The translations under genes and the position numbers were made by a program. DNA of 64,000 nucleotides from Lepeophtheirus salmonis (lineage: Eukaryota > Arthropoda > Copepoda > Siphonostomatoida > Caligidae). Where the stretch lies: the NCBI RefSeq assembly GCF_016086655.4, contig NC_052136.2, forward strand, positions 10,850,001 through 10,914,000, given 5' to 3'. Below, in pieces: positions 25,634 through 36,345 of this stretch. The notes beneath the pieces are model-generated. The model ran no database searches. It had not been told where the DNA came from and saw only the letters and a list, made by a program, of their open reading frames with translations. Position 1 is the stretch's first letter. Each line of letters starts with the position of its first letter.

Positions 25634-25665
25634 AGGAGTACCTGGCATTGCTCGTACTTACTTTA
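25634..25665. repeat. Repeat of the CCGGCATTGTCCGG family, short copy
   Basis: GAGTACCTGGCATTGCTCGT matches the head of the family seen at 31439. The rest cannot be aligned. Confidence 0.35.
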
Positions 25666-25669
25666 TAAA

Positions 25670-26375
25670 CCATATAAAAAAATTTCAACGCATTTGTTAT
25701 ACACATTCATCGTGTTGTAGATAAATAATAAAAAAATCAAATTATATATATGTATGAATTATTATCCCCACGCTTAACTTTAGGAATGTATTTCTTAATA
25801 ATATTTATTTTACAGTAAGTTCCATAAATATTTAATATAGATTGTAATAAAAGTAAAGCCATATGAACTGTATTATTTTTCATAAATTGTCTTGTTGTTT
25901 CGTTACTTAATACTTATATCCTTGGCAAATATAAAGCAGTGCTTACATGAATGTTGCACTTGACAATTTCCATTATTTTTCCACATGTTCAAGAATTGTC
26001 CTTCCAGAGTGTTCAAAATTACCAGAACCAAATTAACGAACCAAATAAGGCGTCATAGGCTGTTACACTGTCAGGCCCATTAACACTATCCACATTTTGA
26101 GCCACTCGCTTTGCATTCTCGACTTTATTGGAAAAAAAAAAACTCTATTTCCTCTTTAAAGCGCACTAAAATAATATTTAGTCAAACAATCATAAAACTG
26201 TTATTAAAATTCAACTTCACAGGAAATTGAAGCATCTATGAATTAATTGATGTTTCTGAAGACTACAGGTATCCATCGTAAAAAGTATGTTTTTCTTATG
26301 ATTTTGCACTCTGATGATTAAGGAATACAACGATAACAACAAAATTATAATATTGTAGCTATATTTTGAAAAGAA
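25670..26375. other. AT-rich spacer
   Basis: Nothing recognised. Confidence 0.4.
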
Positions 26376-26379
26376 TTTT

Positions 26380-26520
26380 TTTTTACAAAATGACATTTCG
26401 CCGAAGAACCATTCGCCAAACATTCATTTAGTCAAAGGACAACATGCTGAATGTACATATTGCCGAACAGAAATTTCGCCGAAGGAATATTTGGGACTTT
26501 TGGCCAAAAAATTATTCTTA
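26380..26520. repeat. Degenerate GACATTTCGCCGAA tandem-like repeat
   Basis: Variants of a GACATTTCGCCGAA unit recur: GACATTTCGCCGAAGAACC, CAACATGCTGAATG, ACATATTGCCGAACAG and AAATTTCGCCGAAGG. Units are about 15-25 bases and imperfect. It resembles the motif set at 16.5 kb. Confidence 0.5.
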
Positions 26521-26579
26521 ATATATTGATAGTAATATATACGATTGTACATTTGAAATTAACTTAAAAATGTTTGAAT

Positions 26580-27090
26580 ATACAAATTAATGCTGAAGAT
26601 TTTACGTTTCAGGAGTAAGCTGAAAAGTATCAGGGATAAAATGAAGATTCAATTGAATAAAATCATTTTATAATGTCCCAATTGACTATGGAAGGGTTAA
26701 AAAAAGCATTATTTACAATTTTTCGATCAAAAAGAGCCCAAACCAACAATAATTATTGCAGAAGCGTAGCGTTTGAAGGATTTTTGACTAAATGGGCTTT
26801 GTTTTTAGAAAAGAAGAGTGGATTTTTTTTAAACTTTGATGCAAGTTTTATAAGCTGGTGAGTATAATGTTGTTGTTTTTTTTTGTGTGGATCCTTCAAA
26901 AATTACCAATAAGAGATCTAACGCCATTATATACAAAGATACCAAAGCATCAAGGTTTACTGGACGAGATCCGGAGAGACTACTTTTTCTACTCCTACAT
27001 CGTTTTTTACGTCAGTTTATCAAAACTTCATGTTTTCTTCACCGAACATTGCTAACTAAAGCTATCTCAGAGCTATCATAGTAGGATGGT
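26580..27090 (+). pseudogene. Unrecognised open segment, possibly transposon-derived
   Basis: Three plus-strand frames cover the stretch in succession: 26673-26861 (MSQLTMEGLKKALFTIFRSK), 26858-27055 and 26887-27081 (SNAIIYKDTKASRFTGRDPE). The last two overlap. I do not recognise a family. The density of charged residues in the last frame and the change of frame suggest a decayed coding sequence rather than random DNA, but chance openings cannot be excluded. Confidence 0.25.
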
Positions 27091-27319
27091 TCGTGTTCTT
27101 ATCTCTAATCAGTTATTACAATATTTACAAAATGCCAACTGCAAATACCCAAGTATCCCTTACATTTACAAACAAATACCCTACACAGCCTTACCTCACG
27201 TACACAGAAATTAACAATATATTTTGTTGTCAAGTGTAGATAAGTGTTATTTTTATTTATGATCCGTTTCAACAAGAACAAAAATTCATGTTTTTGTTGA
27301 TCCTTTGTCATATGTAGTT

Positions 27320-27610
27320 TATATTAATGAAGCCACGTTTGTCTGATCGTCTGTTTTATTTATCTGGGGACGACTCGTTATTTAAAAAGAAAAAATATTT
27401 TTAAAAAATAAATAAATTTTGTATATATAATTGATAATAAATTGTGTTAAAATAAGAAGGTAAGTGTCAATATTTGTATTAACAAATAAAAGTTTTACCA
27501 ATTGTCTATTACTGACTTCAAATAACTCCGAGCAACATAAGGTAATCCTGCTAGTATATTAATAAAGCAAAGTTTGTCTCTCTGTTTGTTGGCTTGATTG
27601 TCTGAGAAGA
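27320..27610. repeat. Two copies of a GTTTGTCTNTCTGTTT repeat end
   Basis: CACGTTTGTCTGATCGTCTG (27333) and AAAGTTTGTCTCTCTGTTTG (27569) resemble AAAGTTTGTTTCTCTGTTCT at 32687. From memory, such blocks form one end of an arthropod repeat whose other end carries CCCGGCRTTGCCCGG. Confidence 0.4.
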
Positions 27611-28000
27611 CCTCATTTTTGACAAGAAGCGTAAGTAGCTATTGCTCAACATATTAAAAAGAGAAAAGTGGAGTACAATGTGGCCGTCAACACAAAACCA
27701 CACTTGAGTAATTTTTCTCAAAATTGAGTGTGGATTACGGTTGTATTATTCGAAATATCATCATCAGTTTACAGGTTGGTAACATTGTCTTCATATTATT
27801 TTCTTCGTTGAGACATTATTTCCTTCCTGTTCACCGTTCCAATCATAAAGTAGTACCATATAAACTGCACCACAGAACTTCCACTATGATAGTGACAGGG
27901 AGGCCTCATTTGAGGACTAGATTTCAAGATTTCTTAACACAATAATCCATTTAATATTAATAATTAAATGAGCTACAACTGACTAAAATCAGTTTATTAC
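27611..28000. other. Spacer with a short unassigned frame
   Basis: The plus frame at 27724-27945 ends in TSTMIVTGRPHLRTRFQ. The GRP...R pattern is vaguely like the linker of Tc1 transposases, but it is too little to assign. Confidence 0.2.
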
Positions 28001-28029
28001 TATTGGAGATGGATGCCAAAAGGTAAAGT

Positions 28030-28330
28030 ATAATTAATCTGATTTCTCGCACAGTACAGCCACAAGACAGCAGAAGCTGGATGCTCCGCGATGATTCTGG
28101 GAGTCGTGGCATCAGACAGGAAAAGGATGCCCCTGTTTTGGTTCCGGAAAGGCCTGAAAATTGGAGCCAAGGACATCCTCCAGGAGATGGTCTGGCCATG
28201 GGTAAAGTTCAACTATGCAGTGGGAATATATGTATTCAATCAGGACTATACTATGCCCCTTGCAGCACCAGAGGCCAAATGATGAACCTCGGCCCCATGA
28301 TTCAGAATTTATTGAACTGGTCAAGTTCAT
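28030..28330 (+). pseudogene. Tc1/mariner transposase fragment
   Basis: The plus-strand frame 28091-28282 reads ILGVVASDRKRMPLFWFRKG, followed by LKIGAKD, WPWVKFNYA and YVFNQDY. This matches the catalytic core of a mariner-type transposase, where the family has MLGVVASDGKKMPP..WFPKG and YVFQQD. The NQD aspartate corresponds to the second catalytic residue. The sequence enters in another frame from about 28030 and decays after 28285. Neither the N-terminal DNA-binding part nor the last catalytic block is present. Terminal repeats were not found. The intact DNA-binding frame at 33238-33564 may come from a related element. Confidence 0.75.
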
Positions 28331-28664
28331 ATGTTTGAAGTAATGTAGAGCACTAAAAAAAACTGCCCACTCAGCCCCCCCCCTTCCCTGTGCCACTGTC
28401 AAAAAATAGATATCTCAAACGTTCGTCTTTTTATCATCAACACAATAAGTTATCTTTAAGAAATAAAAATATATCTATAAACTTTGATTTCTTGAATTTT
28501 TTGTAAGTATTGTTGGGACTGAATATTAAAATCTGAATTTTAGTATTCAACTTTTTTTTTAAAGACCGTTCATTGAACACTTTTTCCATGGAACGCAGTT
28601 TAATTTTGCGTTCTGTTCACAAGCCTGTCAATTTGTAATAAAAAAACTCCTATCAACCTATAAA

Positions 28665-28880
28665 AGGCCCTGCAAATTACACTTGAAGTAGCCAAAATTG
28701 ATCAGCACAATAAAAGAATCCAAACATTAACAGATTTTATTTGTAAGACCATATTGTAGCCGATATGATTATCTTAAGAAAAAAAAAAGGATCTGAACTA
28801 TAACTAAAATTTATGTTTTTCATAGCAAATCCCATAAATTTGAGTCCAAAGCCTATAATTGACTAAAATATATCTTTGAA
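28665..28880. repeat. Interspersed repeat family A, longest copy
   Basis: It starts GCAAATTACACTTGAAGTAG and ends CCCATAAATTTGAGTCCAAA followed by GCCTATAATTGAC. Related pieces lie at 7421-7500 (start), 9805-9860 (end) and 59140-59320 (both ends). All are in the same orientation. No coding potential is seen. Confidence 0.55.
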
Positions 28881-31430
28881 TTATTGGACTGAACGTCGTG
28901 TGGGAACGGTCAAAAAAGAGTGCAGTCCTATCAATCTGGTCTTAATAAACATTTTTGGCCCTAGGACCAATCCTTATTGGTATTTTAAGGAAACTGCAGC
29001 AGCTAAATTGATGTAGTTAGTGACTACATCATTTCAGTTGTTCAGCCCCACCTCTTTTAAAGAGACAAGATTATTTTAGTTCAAAATAGGAGGTGTGTTG
29101 TTAGAGCTTGTTGTTAGGTAAAAAGTATATGATGCTTTTATTCATAGATATTATTTTTTATATGATATTAACTAATAAACTCTAATGTTTAAAATGACAT
29201 ATTAAATGGATTGAGAAAGTTTTTTTAACTAATGACAAATTAAGAAGTTGCATAATTACACTACTTTGTATAATTGTATTGGTATTAAAAATATATATTA
29301 TTTTAATTGATGTAATTTAATGTGTATTTTTATGTATTAAATTAGTTATTTAAGAATAATTTTTTGAGTATGCATAATAAAATTTATAAAAAATATTATG
29401 TGACAGTTATTATTCTTTCAAAATACCCATGAATGTTTACCTTTTGTAGCTTAATTATGTTTATGAAAAAATGAAGAACCAGTTTATCAGCTTCAAATTA
29501 ATTACTTAATTTTGTAAACATAAGAAGGTGCATTATGTAATAAAGTGATCAAACTAAATGTTTGTATTTAAAAATATGTTTTAACGAGATTTAATTTGAT
29601 ATAAGCAAACCGCTGCTCAAAAATTTCCTTTGTTCTTTATTTATTGCATTTTAAAACCTTTTCTTTTTAAATTTTTCAACAAACTTAAACGAGGAAAACT
29701 CAATACATAGTTAATTATTTTGCTTCTCTGGATATCGTCTTACAATATCCTGCACATTTACTGCACATACATATTAAAGTCAACTGTTCTTTATACAAAT
29801 TTGTTTACGTCTTCCCAGAGATGATTGACTGATTCAAAGTAAATGTTATTAGATAGTGAATATATATTTTCTACTAAATATAGAATAGCCCAATAGTTTG
29901 TTAAAAAACGACATTAATATTAAGCAATTAGCTTACTAGTTATTTTTCTCGTTCAGATAATAAAAATTTTGAAAAAAAAAATGCAAAAATTAAATCCTGA
30001 TTATTACAATTTTAGACTTTAAAAATCTATATCTATACTCAAAAAAAAAAATATTGAAAAAAAAGTTCAAATTTTCATTTTTTTGGAATTTAATTTCAAA
30101 AAGCTATAGCTATTGACAAAAAATTTCGAGTAAAAAGCAAACATTCCATAATTTAGGGATACTACAGCTCTTCCAACCCACCCTTTACGGATGCCCCTGC
30201 ACATTCGAGTTATCTGCTTCACAAAATGTATTTGAATTCAACAAATTAAGCATAAATATGGTTGGATATTATACAAATAGACAAGCTACACTTTTCTGTT
30301 CATCGACACAATGCCAGCTTCTCCGGTTAGTAAATTATAATGGTGAAATGTTCTTTTTATATAGAGGATTCGGTTAAATAAGTATTTGAGTGAAAATGCT
30401 TACTATTTGCTCTTGGAGTAGTGCCTCTCCTTTATGAACTTTTTTTGTAGATATTAAGAATCTTAGAGAAAACATTTTTGATTATCATGTACAAGGTAAA
30501 TTAGGAAATTAAATGTACGCTGGTTAAACAAAACGAAAAAGGAACGATATTATGAACAGGTTAATAATCAATGTTAGATGATTTTTCTGTTTTTCGTGCA
30601 TAATTATTTGTTGTGGGCTTAGGAAACAACTAAGAGCATGAACGGCGTTTCATTTTTGCTCAATCTTTCAAACTAAATACAAAAATATATATCTCTTGGA
30701 GATAGTATTATCATATGATAAGGTGGGAAAAAGAAAATAACAGCTGAGCCCCAAAAAATATATGCTTTTATCAGTAGTGAAGATGTCATTGTGTTAAATT
30801 TTTAATTTTATACATATCGAATGTGTCCTCACGAATCAGATAATCCAAAAAATATATATAATGAATTTGACTCTGTTAATTTCAACAAGCTAATCATTCA
30901 ATATTAATGCCACATTGCTAAATGTATTTTTATTTTTATACTTAAGTAAGGTAATTAATAAATATCTAAATTTCCTAAAAATCTAATTAGTTAAACAAAA
31001 GGAATATCGTTTTTTAGTACGTAGGTGGCCCTTGGCTAATTTACATAGGATGGTGAGAGTATATACTCTTAGAGTATAAACTCATTTTCTGAACTTACTA
31101 CTTCAGAGTAATTTTTTTATTTCTTCAATTTTCTTCTAAAATTCTGATATAAGTTTATATTAATAAATTTTTTCTATAAATATAATTATTTATGGTTAAT
31201 CTAAAAGTTAATTGTTTGCAATCAGGTTAAATATTCATAGAAGTATTATTGCTTCCTGGGAAAGTGTCTGCGCTAAGACGAGAGGAGAGCAATTTTTCTC
31301 ACAAAATACAAAGATACAATAAAAAGAAGAAGGAAAACAATAACAAACTAATTATTTACCAATTTATGATATCACTTTCATTATGTTGAGTTACAGTTAT
31401 TTACTTTATTTTATTTTTGTTTTATATATT
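28881..31430. other. AT-rich spacer
   Basis: A GC-richer stretch at 28905-29060 is probably the tail of a repeat. No gene is recognised in the rest. Confidence 0.4.
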
Positions 31431-31438
31431 AATATTGA

Positions 31439-31530
31439 AAGTACCCGGCATTGTCCGGAGTAATTAGGCGTCACCCAAAATAAAAATTATGCTTTAATAA
31501 TATAAAAGATAACTCCCCCAGACATCCTCA
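31439..31530. repeat. CCGGCATTGTCCGG family repeat
   Basis: GTACCCGGCATTGTCCGGAG starts the copy. It then shares the AACTCCCCCAGACATCC block with 5100-5200. This is the best-preserved head of the family in the window. Confidence 0.5.
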
Positions 31531-31959
31531 GTGTAAAGGTGAGTTTATTGCACCTATTGTGCGAGTACATATGTAGGAGTATATATATTTATACATACTA
31601 ATATAAAAATTATATTTTTGTGGGAGCTACTCTTCTCCCCATATAATTTATATATATTTATAAACTTAGACTTGTACAAAACGTAATAAATTGTAAAAAA
31701 GTATATAGTTAAGTTTTCAAATAGACATTACTTGGAAGCTTTTTTGACAATTTGAAGATAAATCTTGGAAATCAATAACACGGTCCTTATGAATGAAAGC
31801 ATGCTAAGCTTAAATTATGTCTACATTTTTATTTGATATCCTAGCAGACTCAATTTGCTTTAGAAGTGGTTGTTTGACATTTACGTTTTTGAGTGGAGAG
31901 AGATTTCGAAGATTTAGAAATCTGTGAACAGTAAAAGGTAATAAATAACTTTTTTTTTA

Positions 31960-32330
31960 ATTCGTTATCTTGCACGTATCTATTATTTTAGAAATGTTCT
32001 TCATATTTCAATAATATCACACATGAAGTCCCCATACTGAAAGTGTAGTGAACAAACTCTTGGGTAGTCAGAAAGTATTTAGTGTAAGAACAACTCATAG
32101 CCAGAAATTTGCAGTATTTGCCCTGAGAGAAAGAATACTGTAATATGGAAAGATTCGTCGCTTCAGTTTTATAACCAGAATACAAATTAGGAACAAATAA
32201 TTTTAATGTCGTGATCAAGACAAACATAACAAGGATTGTATTAAAATAAAAATCCTAAATCTTTCAATCTCCCCACTCGATCCACTAAATTAAAATTAAA
32301 ATCAGTAATTATAGTATGTGCAGCTGGGAG
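31960..32330 (-). pseudogene. LINE reverse transcriptase tail remnant
   Basis: On the minus strand a broken frame reads RVGRLKDLGFLF (near 32245-32280). This resembles the V-K-D-L-G-V-x-F-D block that follows the reverse transcriptase active site in LINE elements. The 79-codon frame at 31988-32227 overlaps in another phase and has no motif. The extent is uncertain because stops are frequent. Confidence 0.4.
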
Positions 32331-32489
32331 TTTTTTAAAATATTTCAGCCATTTGTTTATTTATGTGATTTATAAACAAACACATGTATGACTTATTTTG
32401 TGCTGATTATGAGGGTAGAAAACTTAAGGGAGCTCCGGCTCACTAACTAAAATTATTTCAACATGTAGCGTTCATATTTATTCAAATTT

Positions 32490-32950
32490 TAAACCTCCGG
32501 TAGTAAACTGAGACATTTTATACCCATTTTTATAAAATGCTTATTTTCCCTTTAAATCTATATTTATCACTTATATCTTTCACTATGCTACGGAAACTTT
32601 GTATCTGATTATATATAATTCATTTTGATAATACTTTGCTTTGTGTCTATACTAATATATATAAATTGAAGTTTAGCAAATTGAAAGTTTGTTTCTCTGT
32701 TCTTCCTCTTGATTTCTTGAATTTTTTTCTTCCATTTAAATATTTATAAATAGAAATAGCAAACTATACCCATACTATTAAGAATTTATTCTTCATCGAC
32801 GTCTTATATATGTATAAATATTTTTAGGATTTTATTAAATATTAATCACTGCAAAATGAGTAGATTAGTCAAGAAAATGATGTAAAATATATAATTATTA
32901 TAATCGTACAACTGTTTAAATTTATGTCGGTTTTTGTATCAGTTTCAATA
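32490..32950. repeat. Diverged interspersed repeat, short copy
   Basis: Partner of 3300-3960 in the same orientation. Shared blocks include GTAAACTGAGACATTTTATA, CATCGACGTCTTATATATGT, TGCAAAATGAGTAGATTAGT and GTACAACTGTTTAAATTTATG. Confidence 0.55.
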
Positions 32951-33069
32951 ACTGCGTTATAAATAGAATGTTCACTAACAGAGGGTTAACATATGAATTA
33001 AGATAGAAATAATATAATGATAACAACAACACACAAATACTCTTGTTATATATGCACACGCCTCCAATA

Positions 33070-33602
33070 CAGGTGGGTGCGTCTAAAACTGAACACACTT
33101 TTGAATTTTACGGCATGCACATATTTGTGATTTTATTGACTTGAAAACAGTTAATACTTCGAGGCAAGGGTCTTGACTAGTTATAAACAAAACTGCATCA
33201 AAATCTAAATAGCAACAGTGAAACAACTGCCGATAATATGGAGAGACGTCGAGTCGCAATTTTGGAACTTTCCGCGCGGGGAAAAACTCTCACTGAAACT
33301 GCCAAGGTCCTGAACTGCAGCTGCTCCACCGTTTACAGCGTGGTAGCCAAAGGGACTCCTGAGGCGACCACAAGATCTAAGTCAAAGGTCGGACGAAAGG
33401 TTGCTGTCGTGAAAAAGTCTGTCGAGGAGAAGAGAGGCAAGGTCACTGTCGGGAGCCTCTCCAGGGAGTTCAACGTCAGCAGAAAGACCATGGACCTGCT
33501 AGTTAAAAAAGATCTTGTCCTTAAGGTCTACAAGAGAATCCCTCATCAAGCCCTCAAGCCGTAAAAGTTAAAGGAGTGTTTAGTTTTAGACTTACACACC
33601 TA
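33070..33602 (+). mobile_element. Tc1/mariner internal-deletion derivative, 533 bp
   Basis: The ends are inverted repeats: CAGGTGGGTGCGTCTAAAAC at the left, TAGGTGTGTAAGTCTAAAAC read inward from the right. The similarity continues to about 43 bases per end (ACTGAACAC against ACTAAACAC, then TTTTACG in both). TA lies on both sides (33068-33069 and 33603-33604), the target duplication of this superfamily. Between the termini there is only the N-terminal part of a transposase gene. The catalytic domain has been removed cleanly, so the element would depend on a transposase from elsewhere. Boundaries are precise and the termini little decayed, which suggests a younger insertion than its neighbours. 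Confidence 0.9.
33238..33564 (+). CDS. Transposase DNA-binding domain only (108 aa)
   Basis: An intact frame encodes the two helix-turn-helix units of a Tc1/mariner transposase. Residues about 4-37 (RRRVAILELSARGKTLTETA...STVYSVV) form the first. A basic linker (RSKSKVGRKV) follows. Residues about 68-93 (VTVGSLSREFNVSRKTMDLL) form the second. These domains bind the terminal inverted repeats. The frame stops at the edge of the right terminal repeat, so none of the catalytic D,D,D/E core is present. Frame, codon use and higher GC content are unlike the ruined elements around it. A bound but inactive protein could compete with full transposase, as truncated P-element proteins do, but that is inference. 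Without a visible promoter, expression is unknown. Confidence 0.8.
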   Translation: MERRRVAILELSARGKTLTETAKVLNCSCSTVYSVVAKGTPEATTRSKSKVGRKVAVVKKSVEEKRGKVTVGSLSREFNVSRKTMDLLVKKDLVLKVYKRIPHQALKP

Positions 33603-33604
33603 TA

Positions 33605-36285
33605 TTTCATAATAAGACTGCATTATTATTCTTATACCCAAAATATTTATATGATTGAAATCGGGGAACACTATGTATGTTTCGTGTACTCTGTGTACAC
33701 GTTAGATGCTATATGAACACTCCTGCAATATTTTATTAATTTATCTGCATTATAATTTCTAAAAAAAAAATATGTTCAAGATATATATCATGGAGTACTA
33801 TTTTTTGTGCACCCATTGATTCAATTTAATATGTTCATACCGATAAACTTTGCTTTATTTCATAGTCTTTATGAATTATTCATATCTCAATATTAAATCT
33901 ACTACAGTTGAGTAATTTCCTTAAAAATGAACTTTGTATCAACTTTCTCCGCTTTCCCTAACTCCTCGTCATCATATCAAAATACATAAACATACATTGT
34001 TATAGATGTTGTAAATTTTAGGATAAAGATGTTGCAAAAGATAAATAAAAAGTACTGAATATTCTTTTAAATATATTTAATTTGTATGAATATAGTTTTT
34101 CATCATTGATATTTGCTCTAAAAGGCTTTAGCAATAAAGGAGTCATTTCATTTTACCGAAACAAACTTTATTTATCAAAGGGGTTTATCAAGATTGTGCC
34201 CACAACCCAGGGAACTCTATTAAAAACAGAAACACAGTTTTAATAATATTAATACAAAAAACAATAACATGTACCTAATTTATGATCAGTCATTCATACA
34301 ACCTCGATCAACAAATAAAATAACATAAATTAAGGATAAAAATTTAGTTGGGCGCGAGAAAAATAAACCAATTTAATATCAGTTTCTGTAATCACAATCC
34401 TCAAAAACCCAGTCAATCTCATTCTCTTCCACCGTTATTTTTTATTATTATTTAAATGAATGTTTTATAGTACAATCTTAATGTTTAAAGAGATTTATTG
34501 TTTTGTCTGTATCAAATGACACCTTGTCTAACCGCAACATGTTTAAAGCGTGTCAACTGTAAAAATTGTCCATATCCAGTTTTGCTATTCTGAATTGTAA
34601 CAAAATAAGAAACACGGGTTAAAATTTCACCTGCACCAAGCAATCACTTTTTCTGTTTCACTTGGGTGCCCGCTTAACACATATTTGGCTATATATAAGA
34701 TATTCCACAAGAAATTTTAACAAGGAAACGGAGTGACTCCTAGTTGGTATAATTGATAGTAGTCCTGCATAAAAATGAAATATTGGATTTGTAATATTGA
34801 TGAATTTTTATTTGTGATACATTGTAAACCAAAGCGACTCTAGGCAAATATAATTCATGATTGAAAATCTATTACATATCTAAAAAAAGATTTATTTAAT
34901 TTTTTATATATTTTTATTATGAAATTAATAATGTAATATTCCTTAAAAAAATGATGAGTGGTAAAATCTTGGCATTATGAGTAATGATGTCATTTATAAA
35001 AGTCTTAACTTTATTTGTGTTTATAATAAAAATGAAAAATTAAGATTTTCTCGAACATCTTTTACAGTAACATTGGGTATAAGTAAAAACTAAACTCAAA
35101 GTCAAAAAAGAAAAAAAAAAATCTTAAATGATTGAAATATATACTCTTTTTTTCTTTTCTTTTTTTAATATGACGCGCTTGGCTCTACTCTAAAGTGTTT
35201 TTTTTTCTTCAAAATATTTATTTTTACTATTCTTTAAAAAATGTTACGCTAAGCCTGCATTAGCTTCACATATTTGTTCCTACATTGTTATTTCTTCGAT
35301 AAAAATTGATTTTACAGAATCTATTCAACTAAACAAAATTTGCTGAATATCGATACGACTATATTTTAGTTATTTTATAATACAGCAAAATTAGACATAC
35401 AATTTATGACGTGATGTCTTTATTTATTGCCATATTTAACATAAATTAAAAAATGAGGATTCTTAAAATAGTTGTAAAATTTATTAGCAATTTGATGTGT
35501 TTTAAATAATTATTAAAGCTTATAAATCTTTTTTTAAGAAGATATCCAAATACTATCAAAATCTTTTAAAACTAAGAAAATTTGATATAAACTAAAAATG
35601 ATAATCTTTAAAAATTTAATTGTTAAGAAGTAGATACAAAAATTTTACATAATAAATTATTGAAAATCTTAAATTGTAATAAGAGAAAATACCATTAAAT
35701 CATTGTATGAGTGGATAAGTAATAAAAAATATTGTATGAAGCTTCGATCATTAATTCCAGAGTTAGTTAATAACTCTTAAACTAATAAAGCATACTCCAA
35801 AAATATTGGATACAGAAAGTCTATCATACATTAAGAATTTACTAAGAAAATAATGCAAAACTGTGATACAAACAAGGTATATAAGTTTGTGAGGTGGATA
35901 AACTCACCAGAGTAGTGATGTAGGGTTAATAATTTTTATCCATTTTTAGAATTGACCTTGTAAATTCATCAATTTTTCGTAGCTAGCCAGAAAATAACTT
36001 AAGTTCAAATCATGGTAGCAATCCAATCCAGAATTATATTGAGGTTTGAATACATTCTTCAATTCATCATTTGATTGCTGGTCGTGAGTTGCAATCCAGC
36101 AATATTTGCAGTTTCTTTACAAATTGATTAATCTTTTCATTCCATATATAATTTGGCAAGCACGAAAATGATTGTTTAACGAATTAAAATACAACATCAA
36201 AAATGTTGAATTTTTTTAAATCTTCGTTTAAGCTATTTTATCTTACAAGCCTATTTTTTTCATTTGTTTTTTTTATTAGATAACT
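33605..36285. other. AT-rich spacer
   Basis: No gene is recognised. The stretch 34490-34700 is somewhat less AT-rich and may be old repeat sequence. Confidence 0.4.
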
Positions 36286-36287
36286 TT

Positions 36288-36345
36288 TACGGGCCGTATG
36301 AAATTCGTGGCCTAAAGACTTCTCGTTGAGAATCACTGCACTAGA
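36288..36345. repeat. Possible hAT-type terminal inverted repeat
   Basis: The sequence GTTGAGAATCACTGCA read on the minus strand is TGCAGTGATTCTCAAC. It resembles the CAGTGGTTCTCAA ends common in hAT transposons. GGCCGTATGAAATTCGTGGC just inside is also typical of such ends, from memory. The partner end was not found, so this is a lone or truncated end. Confidence 0.35.

Noticed and set aside
28081..28402. Frames at 28081-28338 (+) and 28112-28402 (-)
   Set aside because: They are other-phase and antisense shadows of the Tc1/mariner fragment, which reads best in 28091-28282.
31988..32227. Minus-strand 79-codon frame as a receptor-like gene
   Set aside because: The upstream sequence in another phase fits LINE reverse transcriptase (RLKDLGFLF), so the frame is more likely element debris.
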